From Wyeomyia smithii (Eukaryota; Arthropoda; Insecta; Diptera; Culicidae), in assembly GCF_029784165.1 (NCBI RefSeq), contig NC_073694.1:163568342-163632341 (forward strand): 64,000 bases of DNA, given 5' to 3'. The notes under the pieces are model-generated. The model was not told the origin of the DNA. It did no database searches and was given only the letters and a program-made list of their open reading frames with translations. A program made the translations under genes and the position numbers. Of the stretch, positions 36,529 to 45,795 are shown in pieces. Position 1 is the first letter of the stretch, and the number at the start of each line of letters is the position of its first letter.

Positions 36529-38040
36529 ATTCCTAATTTGACAACCGTTAACGACCCTTTGAGACAATTATTGAAGCAAGACGTTACGTTTGAGTGGCTC
36601 CCTAAACACCAACAATCATTTGACAAAATTAAAGCTCTTGTAGGGTCCGCATGTAGTTTGGGCTACTACAATCCCAAAGATCGGACTTTACTGATAACCG
36701 ATGCATCAGGTGTAGGTCTTGGAGCCGTTCTTATACAATTCAATAACAACCAGCCACGTATCATCAGCTATGCTTCTAAGAGCCTCACGGACCTTGAGAA
36801 AACGTATCCTACTATTGAAAAGGAAGCTCTGGGCATCGTATGGGCCGTAGAGCGCTTCAAACATTATTTATTGGGTATCACTTTTGAGTTGGAGACTGAC
36901 CACCGTCCCCTAGAAACATTATTTATTGGGTATTCATCAATGATGAAAAGAAGGCTCCGGCACAAATGTTGGTGGCCAGGAATAGATAAAGATTCTGTGA
37001 AGACATGTGAAACATGCGAAGGGTGCCAGTTGGTGCAAATAGCGAACCCTCAGGAGCCCATGACGCGCCGTATGCTCCCAGAAAAACCGTGGATTGATAT
37101 AGCGATAGATTTTCTGGGACCAATGCCGTCATCAGAATATTTACTAGTTATCATTGACTATTATAGCCGGTACGTGGAAATCGAAATCATGCAACGAATA
37201 ACGGCACGGGAGACTGTGAAGCGTTTGAAGAAGATTTTCAAAACATGGGGTCTGCCTAGAACAATAACTATAGATAACGCGAAGCAATTCGTATCAACGG
37301 AATTCGATGAATACTGCAGGGAAGCTAGAATACATCTCAATCATACGTCACCTTATTGGCCACAGGCCAATGGAGAGGTCGAAAGACAGAATCGGTCGCT
37401 TCTCAAGAGGATCAAAATAGCTCATGCCCTCTACAATGATTGGAAAGCGGAACTTGATAGTTTTCTAGAGCTTTATAATAACACTCCGCATACTTTAACT
37501 GGGAAAGCACCTAGCAAGCTTCTTCAGGGTAGGAAATTACGATCCAAGCTACCTCAAATCGACGACCTAGAAACAACTCCGCCAAGCTCTGATTTTCGTG
37601 ATCGAGATTTCGAGTAAAAGATGCTACAGAAAGAGCGAGAAGATTCCAGGCGTAGAGCAAAGCCAAGTGATATAGAGGAGGGAGATGTCGTTCTAATGAG
37701 AAACCTGCTTCCAACGAACAAACTGGCAACCAACTTCTTGAAAGAGAAGTTCACAGTGCTGAACAGAAATGGATCAAACGTAACCGTGCAATCTCACCAC
37801 AATGGAAGGAAGTATGACCGCAACACATCTCATCTGAAAAAGTTAGCCTTGTCATCTGACGAGAGCACCGACGTGCCATCCTTCCAACCAGAATTAGAAT
37901 CACGACCAGAGCCAGAGCATGGACCCGAGCTAACAGAACTAGACACTTCACATTCTTCTGCTCTAAGAGTAGACGAGTCTGCAGTACGTCGATCGCGGCG
38001 TATCATTAAGCCCAAACGTCCGTTCAGCCCATCAGAATAA
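36529..38040 (+). pseudogene. pol, RNase H and integrase
   Basis: Resumes pol after the CR1-like insert: TTVNDPLRQLLKQDVTFEWLPKHQQSFDKIK, RNase H (LLITDASGVGLGAVL, YPTIEKEALGIVWAVERFKHYLLG, TDHRPLETLF). A deletion then joins RNase H to MKRRLRHKCWWPGIDKDSV, so the tether and the HH half of the integrase zinc finger are lost while CETCEGC remains. Integrase core: IDFLGPMPSSEYLLVIIDYYSRYVEI, TIDNAKQF and SPYWPQANGEVERQNRSL (D, D, E). One TAA at 37615 precedes the C-terminal part, which ends at 38040. No env gene. Confidence 0.92.
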
Positions 38041-38120
38041 GTATACTTTTTATATACGTAACACTTTTTTCTTAAATAACTTATTGTGCTAAATAATATC
38101 TCAAATATATTCAAATTTGT

Positions 38121-38132
38121 AAAAAAGGGGGA
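38121..38132 (+). promoter_or_regulatory. Polypurine tract
   Basis: AAAAAAGGGGGA directly abuts the TG start of the 3' LTR; it is the expected plus-strand primer site. Confidence 0.9.
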
Positions 38133-38313
38133 TGTGGTAGACGACTCTGCGTACATAACTGTATTTTATATAAACTGGGACACCCTATGGTATCACCATA
38201 CTATCGATTACCATATTTGCCAGTAACACCAATACATAAAGACACGAGCAAGAGATTTATGTTTGATCATCACGAAGTTAGTCTTATGGCGACTCTCATG
38301 CTTGGCTACCACA
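38133..38313 (+). repeat. 3' LTR (181 bp)
   Basis: TGTGGTAGACG...GGCTACCACA, colinear with the 5' LTR except for the 163-bp segment absent here. TATATAAA at 38167-38174 is a likely TATA box and is degenerate in the 5' LTR. The 5-bp duplication TGAGT follows at 38314-38318. Confidence 0.95.
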
Positions 38314-39912
38314 TGAGTATGAAATTTTCACAATGTTGACGTTTATGAAAATCATAAGTTGAACATATGACATGCATATGACGTCTGAATGAAAATCGTA
38401 AGATAGATATATGAAGATTATACACGTTGATGTGTAATGCATAAGTGTCTTATGAAATCGAAATTAGGCATGTTCATAAGTTGTAACTTATGAAATTCTT
38501 AAGTTTTTTTCTCCCAGTGTTTTGACAAAAATCAAGGTTGAAAAAAATGTTCTTACCTCTACGCTAAAGCCTGTAGTACACTCTTTGACCGAGCGTCAAA
38601 TATTTGTCACTTTTTGACAGATAAAAATTTGGTCAAAGATAATTATTTGTCACTCTCCAATTCGCCCTGACGGAATTAAATCATCTCCTTCACACACATT
38701 GAACTGCCCGTATGCGAATTTTAGGGAAATTTACCGAAATGGTTGCTATCACATTCACCCTTGAAGAAATTCCTATCCCCTGCACTCAGAGAGTAAACAA
38801 ATTGAAGGTGGCAGCACCGTAACTCCGTCAGAGCGAATTTTAACATGGGGCAAACAACAACCATGATGTCAAATAAATGTGACCATTATGTCAGAAGGTC
38901 AAATATTTGACCATTAGACAAAGAGTGTACTACAGGCTTAAGTTTGAGCCTTATTTTTTAATCAATCGTTTTTATGCTGACATTTCTTACTTTCTTCGAA
39001 CTGACTTACCATCTTGAAACAAAACTTTTCACCATTTCAAGATATCTAGGATAGGAATTCGAAAAGAATCAAGTTTACTTTAATAAATAGCACTTTTATT
39101 CTTTGATGTATAAAGAATATTACAAGATATATTATTTATTCTCATTTTGTTTTTTTTTTGTCGATTTCTATGCCAATATTATATCACTACAGGCATATTT
39201 AAATTTTTTTAAATTGCTACTCAATTAAAATCTTTTATGTTTGATCAGCTCCTCCACCAAAACTTCAGTGAGGTAGCGTGATCATATAGAACTTGTGTTC
39301 TATTATGTATATTAGGCTGTACGATGTTAGTCAATGCGATAACCTCTAGTGATCCACAAGTAGTGTCCGTTGAAATGCTTTAGATTTCCGACCCTTACTC
39401 ATCTGATCTTTCTGAGTGTTGTAGAACCGTTGGGGTCGCTTACAATTGTGTCCATTGCTTATCAGCCTCATAATCTCATTGAATATTGGGTAAGATGTGA
39501 AATACATAGGTTTATAATAGTAATAGGGAAACATAACCGACCAACGCACTGCTTCCAGGATTTGATGTTAATCAAAGGTGTGTTAATAGAGATCGAAAAC
39601 AAATACTGTCAACTTAGGCTTTTGAATTTGAGCGATAAACAATCGTAGAATTGCATTAAAAAAGGGCGTTAAACTCCTCGTTTGAAGTGTAGCACATAAA
39701 ACGAACCTTTATAGACACTGGTTGAGACCTATATTTTAAACCAGGCACCCCTAAAATAACTTTCATCTGTCGGTATCGACACGTATTCAGCTATTCAAGC
39801 ATGTCAAATAATTTAATTGGTGACATTTCTCCACAAAAAATGTAATTGCTGTAAAAACTTGCACTTATCATCCATTTGGACGGCCCGGAAAAATCAAATA
39901 CCGGCTGGCCAT
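38314..39912. other. Intergenic, repeat-derived, with a MITE
   Basis: 38340-38520 is rich in CATAAG/CTTATG words and continues the sequence left of the LTR element. A MITE lies at 38568-38938. 38942-39912 is AT-rich, probably including the twinfilin 3' UTR; no gene recognised. Confidence 0.6.
38568..38938. mobile_element. MITE, 371 bp, PIF/Harbinger-like
   Basis: Perfect 20-bp inverted repeats AGCCTGTAGTACACTCTTTG at 38568 and its complement ending at 38938, flanked by TAA on both sides (38565-38567, 38939-38941), a typical Harbinger target. The inside has GTCAAATATTTG-type palindromes and no ORF. Confidence 0.9.
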
Positions 39913-42059
39913 TTATTCGACTGCTTGTGGCTTGGTCAGTCTTTTAGCACCTCGACTTGGCGGGCCCTTAGGCTTCGAGAACTGAGGGCGTAGATTAAGC
40001 TTTCTTGGGTGTAATTCCTCATACAAAAATTCTTCTGTAAGCTCCGTACCGCTGTCGATTTCCAACTTTTTAGCTATTTCGATGTCATGTTTCTCGATAG
40101 TGGCAGAAAACGGCCCTTTACAACTCGAGTACATCATTCGCTCACGAATCGAGCAGCTATAACCTGGCATAGAATAAATAAACACCATGCTATCTAGATG
40201 GTTTCCCTCGTGTAGATGTTTGAAGAGATATAGATGATACCGGGCATGATCGGTTGGGATTTGAGCAGGTAGCTTCAAGAGATCGATGTTTGCCGCATTA
40301 ACTAAGTGAATTTTCTCCTCTTCCAAGTCGATTCGAAATTGTAGAAAATTGTATGCACCTCGTCGCATATCATGCAAAGCTTGAGCAGTTGGATCCGAAA
40401 TGGGACAATTAATCCCCCCGAGTGTTTGCTGCTTAGTGTCGATCGCAAATTCAGTTTTTATTTCACTCTTCCTAATCTCTGCTAACTCTTCTTCGCGACT
40501 CGTCAGCGGCGCAGGTGAACTGAAATCAATCTTGTGCTTCTGATATCCATGAAGCGTCGTTTCGTCTTTGCTGGTCGCATTAAGTTCTTCCTTGATGTGT
40601 CCGGATCCGAACTCTAACTTCAACGTCGCCTTTGTTGAAGCGTACAGCATTTTCTGTCTTACGGTAGCTGCTTCTGGTACCCAGCTTAGTAGAAGCCATG
40701 CGTAACCAGTAGGAATTTTGTAGTCAAGTCTGAAACAGAAAAATGGTTTCATCACCTTGCATGATATTAATTGAAGCTTTCAATGAAAAGGGGCCGTTCC
40801 TAAACCACGTGGTCATTTTTTGATCCCTTCTTATACCCCCCCTACCCCCCCGTGGTCTTTCGTGGTCTTTTGGCCAACCCCCCTCCCCCTTGCGACTTTA
40901 ACCACGTGGTCTTTTCATTTGTCTAGTGCCAAAAATTCGCTTAAATTTTTGAAATTTTTATTTTTAAACATTCGGTACATTCTATATTTCTAAAATGCAA
41001 AACCTTTTGCTCTTGACTTGGTGGCAACAATAAATTATAAGTCAGAAAAAAAGACCACGTGGTCATTTCGTTAACCCCCCCACCCCCATGCATGGTCTTT
41101 CGTCAAACGTCGTCGGTCTTTTGACAAACCCCCCCGTCCCCCTCTTTATGACCACGTGGTTTAGGAACGGTCCCAAAGTTAAATCGGTGTGACAATGAGA
41201 AACATGTTTACTGCAATCGAAGCATTCATTCATTAGTTTATTCATGCGCAGAGTAGTGAAACTGCGAAAGTCATCTATAGAAACCATATTTCCATTGCAA
41301 AACCACACAATCAAACCCGCACCGGAAGCGGCATCGCATACGACTAGCGATGAATGCTGCTTTTCAATTTGTTTACTGCGTATCATGTATGTTTAGATGA
41401 ATACTCACCGGTACAGAATATAACAGGGGACATCGTCTTCAATCAGTGGTTTCACCAGCACATCATAGTCTTTCTCCCAGTCTTTTTTTACACCCTTGTG
41501 ATCGACCAATGTAAGTTCCTCTGAAATAAAAAAAACTTGATTCAGACCGTTGATCCATAACGATTAATAAGGTCACGTTCAATTCTCATGCTGTTCCCCT
41601 GCTTTAACATGCATCATGAGAATCAAAAATTGCGAAAGCATTTTTAGCTTCGAATATAAAAATAGAGTTACCAGAAGGTGATGTCGGTGGAAAAAAGACC
41701 ATTTAAGGAACGTTAAAATTCATTTGTTTAAAACAGCAAAATTATAATCTAAACGTGGTGCTTACCATTCTCGATTGAAACCTTTAGAACTCGTGTTTTA
41801 TCGTCCTTGCATTTTCCAAAAAATTTGAGCAGTTCTGCGTTCGCTGAAAAGTTTGAAATACACAATTTACTAACAAATACATCAACAAAATATAACAGCT
41901 AGCGGATATGTTTACTGCAGATAAGTCACGTTAGAAGGCGAATATTTTGTCGGTGCCAGCGGAGGAATTAGAGCGCAGCGGAGGGAGATATATGCCGATG
42001 GAGAAATTGAAAAAAAAAATGATTCACTACCCACCTTTGATTCCGGTTTGGTGAGACAT
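39913..42059 (-). CDS. twf: Twinfilin
   Basis: Actin-monomer-binding and barbed-end-capping protein with two ADF/cofilin homology domains, cytoplasmic. Minus-strand exons 42059-42035, 41843-41766, 41520-41409 and 40729-39913 join in frame to 343 aa, the length of the fly protein. N-terminus MSHQTGIK, then NAELLKFFGKC and YRLDYKIPTGYAWLLLSWVPEAATVRQKMLYASTKATLK (first ADF-H), a linker with LTSREEELAEIR, and the second ADF-H (ALHDMRRGAYNFLQFRIDLEEE, MVFIYSMPGYSCSIRERMMYSSCKGPF). It ends in a basic Pro-rich tail RGAKRLTKPQAVE. Intron 3 carries a MITE at 40791-41174; splicing signals are intact. Confidence 0.96.
40791..41174. mobile_element. MITE in twinfilin intron 3
   Basis: Terminal inverted repeats read GGG(A)CCGTTCCTAAACCACG, about 25 bp with one indel, flanked by AAAG (40787-40790, 41175-41178). 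Inside are two direct-repeat halves of about 110-120 bp, each opening with ACCACGTGGTCATTT and containing C-tracts (CCCCCC) and GTGGTCTTTCGT; ACCACGTGGT is itself a palindrome. No ORF. Confidence 0.88.
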
Positions 42060-42437
42060 TTTAACGCACTATTTGGAGTCAATTTATATTTAACGGATTA
42101 CTACAAACTTTCACAAAGGGAGAAATGACGAATAGTTAATTTCTGAGAACAATTAATTGCAAAATTTAACTAAAAGCGTATCCGTTTCTCTAGCAGCTCT
42201 ACTAAGCCCAACAGACAAGTAAGTGACCGAAGGGCGAAGACTTTCAGCAAACGAAAATTTTGTGCTGACGGGAGAGTTCTCTTTTTCTCTCTGTTGGGCA
42301 TTTTCTGACGTTTCATCTGTCATTAGCACAGAGAGACGTTTCGAAGCTCGCTGAATAAAGAATGACATCAATTTACACTCTATCAGAGAAAATACGTAAA
42401 AATAACGTAGAAATCACCTATTTTTAGGCAGAGCATA

Positions 42438-42752
42438 AGGCAATCCACGGGTGACGTTGTTTTGCTTGTACGTTCGTTATTGTTACTGTTTTTCAAGCAG
42501 CAAAATCAAAACACGACCATAACCGAAATCTTTGAATATCGGCAATAATATCAAAAGTGATTTTATATTGTTGTATGTAGGATTGGCACTCGCGATACTA
42601 GAGCTACCGATCGGATTACATTTGTTTTTCACGCTTCTGGATCCGGATTGCATCCAAGGTGAGACCGATCGAACGGATCGAACATACATAAAGCTGTCAT
42701 AAGTAGAAAACAGACTGAAATCAGCTGATCGCAACTGTCTCGTGGATTGCCT
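42438..42752. mobile_element. MITE family M1, copy A (315 bp)
   Basis: Ends AGGCAATCCACG...CGTGGATTGCCT with TA on both sides (42436-42437, 42753-42754), as in Tc1/mariner-type MITEs. The interior matches copy B at 53483-54196 in opposite orientation (GCAACTGTCTCGTGGATTGC; GAAAAACAG; TCGTGTTTTG). Confidence 0.88.
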
Positions 42753-42754
42753 TA

Positions 42755-42865
42755 TTGTTCGTAAAGGAACCATTCAAATATTACATAACGCGGAATTTGG
42801 CAATTTTCAATACCCACCCACCCCCATGTAACGCAATTCTACATGTTTGCCACATGCAATATAAC
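42755..42865. repeat. Fragment of a C-rich ATAACGC repeat
   Basis: AAATATTACATAACGCGG, a C-tract CCCACCCACCCCCATGTAACGC, and ATATAACGC resemble the repeat at 54830-55085. It has displaced or replaced the left end of the mariner element. Confidence 0.5.
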
Positions 42866-42869
42866 GCTC

Positions 42870-43937
42870 CGCTGAACTCCAAGGCTGAAAAAGATTATAC
42901 GAGACCGGATTCGCTGGAATCCCGCCCAATCTGCACGGAAGCTGGCCAGGAACCTTAAAATGAACCGAGAATCAATCCGCCTGCTTCTGCGCAAGGATTT
43001 AAAACTCACACCGTACAAAAAACAAGCGTTTCATGGGGTTACCAAAGCTACAAAGGACAAGAGGTACCAACGGTCGCGGGAGTTGCTTGGTTGGCGCGCA
43101 GATGACGAAATTATTTTTTCGGACGAGAAGAGATTCATTTTGGAGCAAACAGTCAATCGCCAAAATGATCGAGTTTGGAGTGTGAGCCTCCAGCAAGCTC
43201 CTGCGGACAAGCTGAACGTTTGCCGGTTCCAAAATAAGACGTCAGTGATGGTTTGGGGAGCCATTCGCAAAGAGGTAAACTGCCTGTTATTTTTATCGAC
43301 AAAGGGGTCAAAATCAACGCAGCATACTACCGTGCTGGATCGAAACCCGCACAGTATCGAAATCCGTACACCTTGATGTTTTTCGTCAGTTTTAAGCATT
43401 ATAAAAATGAAAATCCATATGATAGTTACATGTTTGTACATGTAACTATCATATGAATTTTCATTTTTATAATGCTTAAAACTGACGAAAAACATCAAGG
43501 TGTACGGATTTCGATACTGTACGGGTTTCGATCCAGCACGGTACCTGGACACGGTTTTGAATAAAAATGTTCTACCTCAAGCTGAATTATTGTTTGAAGA
43601 CGATTACTACTGCTTTCAGCAAGATGGCGCCCCATCCCACACCGCAAAGGTTGTTCAGGCGTGGTGTGAGGAGAACTTGACCGATTTCATTTCGAAGAAT
43701 GAATGGCCTATGTCGTCTTCGGATCTGAATCCACTGGATTATTTCGTGTGGGGATACATGATGTCGAAGCTGAACGACTATAAAATAACAAATTTGGAGC
43801 AATTCAAGCGAGTTATCACGAAAATCTGGGACGAGATGCCGATGAAGCACGTGCGCGCCACTTGCGACGACTTTCCGAGACGTCTGAATCTGGTTCAATC
43901 AGAGAAAGGTGGTGTAATTCCGAGATATCTTCTGTGA
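42870..43937 (+). pseudogene. maT-like mariner transposase (interrupted)
   Basis: Fragment of the helix-turn-helix (RWNPAQSARKLARNLKMNRESIRLLLRKDLKLTPYKK), first catalytic Asp in DDEIIFSDEKRF, VMVWGAI, then the frame shifts near 43300 (TKGVKINAAYY). After the palindrome the frame resumes LDTVLNKNVLPQAELLF, FQQDGAPSHTA and SSDLNPLDYFVW. There are 37 residues between the second Asp (QQD) and the Asp of NPLD, so the triad is DD37D. It ends GGVIPRYLL at 43937. The N-terminal third is missing. Confidence 0.85.
43330..43541. mobile_element. Snap-back MITE: 212-bp near-perfect palindrome
   Basis: Two arms of 104 nt with about two mismatches and a 4-nt loop (TTGT at about 43434). Ends CCGTGCTGGATCGAAACCCG and its complement; TA flanks both sides (43328-43329, 43542-43543). 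Removing it plus one TA restores TAC-TAC-CTG-GAC in the transposase. No coding capacity. Confidence 0.95.
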
Positions 43938-44010
43938 AGTATCTTTATGAGTTACTGAATAAAGCTATGAAAGCCAGATTCAGAGTTTCTTCTTATTCTT
44001 TGAAATGTTG

Positions 44011-45113
44011 AGATTTTCCTGTGTGACCGGACTTTTTTGTCACCCTGTACATGATTATGGCCTCTATTACAGAGGACGAGGTGAGCGATTGTTGTATTGC
44101 AGAAAGCGAGTCGGCTGGATTTTGGACGAGTAGTTCGGCTGTGAAACTCCTCGACTCGTTCGTGACCACCAGTAATATTTGCCGATTGCATCTGAAACAC
44201 GAATTACAGACAACTTGCAAGCAAAATGCAGACAACGTGCACGTCAGATTGATCGTATACCAGTCAGCCAGAGTGAACGCGACAGAATGCCTTTGTTAAT
44301 CGTATCTATACAGTCTATCGCGTTCACTCTCGTATGGTGGTATACGATAAATCTGACGTACAAGTTGTCTGCATTTTGCTTGCAAGTTGCCTGTAATTCG
44401 CGTTTCAGCGGCAATTTGCAATACAACATTTTGCTCGCTTCGTCAGTGATTGGAAGCGAAGCGCGTTACTCATCTGTTATAGGCTGCTATATAGTTAAAA
44501 TTAGAGTGCCTATATATAAGGTGACGACGTGTTATCCTGGATTAAGACAAAGTGCCGTTTGCCAGAGATTTTCCTGTGTGACCGGACTTTTTTGTCACCC
44601 TGTACATGATTATGGCCTCTATTACAGAGGACGAGGTGAGCGATTGTTGTATTGCAGAAAGCGAGTCGGCTGGATTTTGGACGAGTAGTTCGGCTGTGAA
44701 ACTCCTCGACTCGTTCGTGACCACCAGTAATATTTGCCGATTGCATCTGAAACACGAATTACAGACAACTTGCAAGCAAAATGCAGACAACGTGCACGTC
44801 AGATTGATCGTATACCAGTCAGCCAGAGTGAACGCGACAGAATGCCTTTGTTAATCGTATCTATACAGTCTATCGCGTTCACTCTCGTATGGTGGTATAC
44901 GATAAATCTGACGTACAAGTTGTCTGCATTTTGCTTGCAAGTTGCCTGTAATTCGCGTTTCAGCGGAAATTTGCAATACAACATTTTGCTCACTTCGTCA
45001 GTGATTGGAAGCGAAGCGCGTTACTCATCTGTTATAGGCTGCTATATAGTTAAAATTAGAGTGCCTATATATAAGGTGACGACGTGTTATCCTGGATTAA
45101 GACAAAGTGCCGG
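44011..45113 (+). repeat. 555-bp tandem duplication with long hairpins
   Basis: Copy 1 44011-44556 and copy 2 44566-45113 are almost identical. Each begins with the last 37 bp of the mariner element (AGATTTTCCTGTGTGACCGG), then a unique part, then an inverted repeat with arms of about 110 nt at 44184-44291 and 44309-44425 (copy 2: +555), sharing TTGCAAGCAAAATGCAGACAAC. The arms are about 85% identical, loop about 17 nt. Small ORFs in it are by-products. The duplication postdates the mariner insertion. Confidence 0.92.
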
Positions 45114-45795
45114 TAACACTCAACATACTCTCTCTTTTCTTCATAGCAGTTAAATAGGTAGTTTGCTCGGTTGGAATAAAAGTGCCAGATTATTTTGACG
45201 TGAGAATTGGAAATGAAATTGACAAATGTTTCGTTAGATTTCAAACGATGATAACATCATACCCACATGATGGATAACAATAACCATATGTTGCTGGGTA
45301 CATAAAATGTAACGTATGCCTTATATATGTGATGCTACTCAGTTTGTCGTAGTGGTCATCCACAAGTAACTAAAATTTCTAACAACAATCCGTAGCGGAA
45401 AAACGTTGAAAAGAAACGTTATCAGATTGGGTGCATTCGTTGCTTTATTTCTCGAGTGGCAAGCTCCACCCCCACGAATCTTGTTCTGTCTGTGAATAAC
45501 ACCGTCAGTGTCTGAAATAATGTACAACACTGACGTCATAATAGTGTAAAATTAAAAGCAATAGATTGTTATGTTTGATATTAGAGTGTATTCCGCAAGC
45601 GTGCAGGACCTGCGTGTATGTGAGCTACCTTGAGTTGCAGTGCACTGTCAGTTGCTTTCACTGGAGAGCTGCGGCTGGCAAAAAAGATCACAGGAACAAT
45701 CGAAGAAAAAAGTTATCGTTTCTTGTTCGAGTAAAAATTCAGTGGTTCAAAGTTTAGTGGTTTTCTGCGTGAAAACTACTGCGGGTCGTCGTAAG
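45114..45795. other. GAK 5' flank
   Basis: No repeat or ORF I can support. It should hold the promoter and 5' UTR of the kinase gene; GCGTGCAGGACCTGCGTG near 45600 is a palindromic stretch. No clear TATA box near the coding start. Confidence 0.5.

Larger units (their letters stand above)
18628..38313 (+). mobile_element. Ty3/Gypsy-type LTR retrotransposon with three nested insertions
   Basis: 5' LTR 18628-18971 and 3' LTR 38133-38313 start TGTGGT and end CCACA. A 5-bp duplication TGAGT flanks the whole (18623-18627, 38314-38318). A primer site follows the 5' LTR and a polypurine tract precedes the 3' LTR. Gag, protease remnant, RT, RNase H and integrase lie in that order on the plus strand. 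Subtracting the CACTA-like (19392-23357), I-like (24012-30001) and CR1-like (31832-36528) inserts and one copy of each duplication leaves roughly 5 kb. Stops, frameshifts and at least two internal deletions make it inactive. LTRs differ at about 11 of 181 shared sites by eye, so the insertion is old, in keeping with three later invasions. Confidence 0.96.
42866..44047 (+). mobile_element. Mariner-type element (DD37D, maT-like), 5' truncated
   Basis: Transposase sequence spans 42870-43937, and the right terminal repeat GTGACCGGACTTTTTTGTCA (44022 on) ends CACCCTG at 44047 before TA. The left terminal repeat is missing. A 212-bp palindrome interrupts the coding region. The right terminal region was later duplicated in the 555-bp tandem repeat. 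Confidence 0.85.

Noticed and set aside
43031..43552. 173-aa minus-strand ORF and overlapping small ORFs
   Set aside because: They arise from the transposase antisense strand and the palindrome; no domain.
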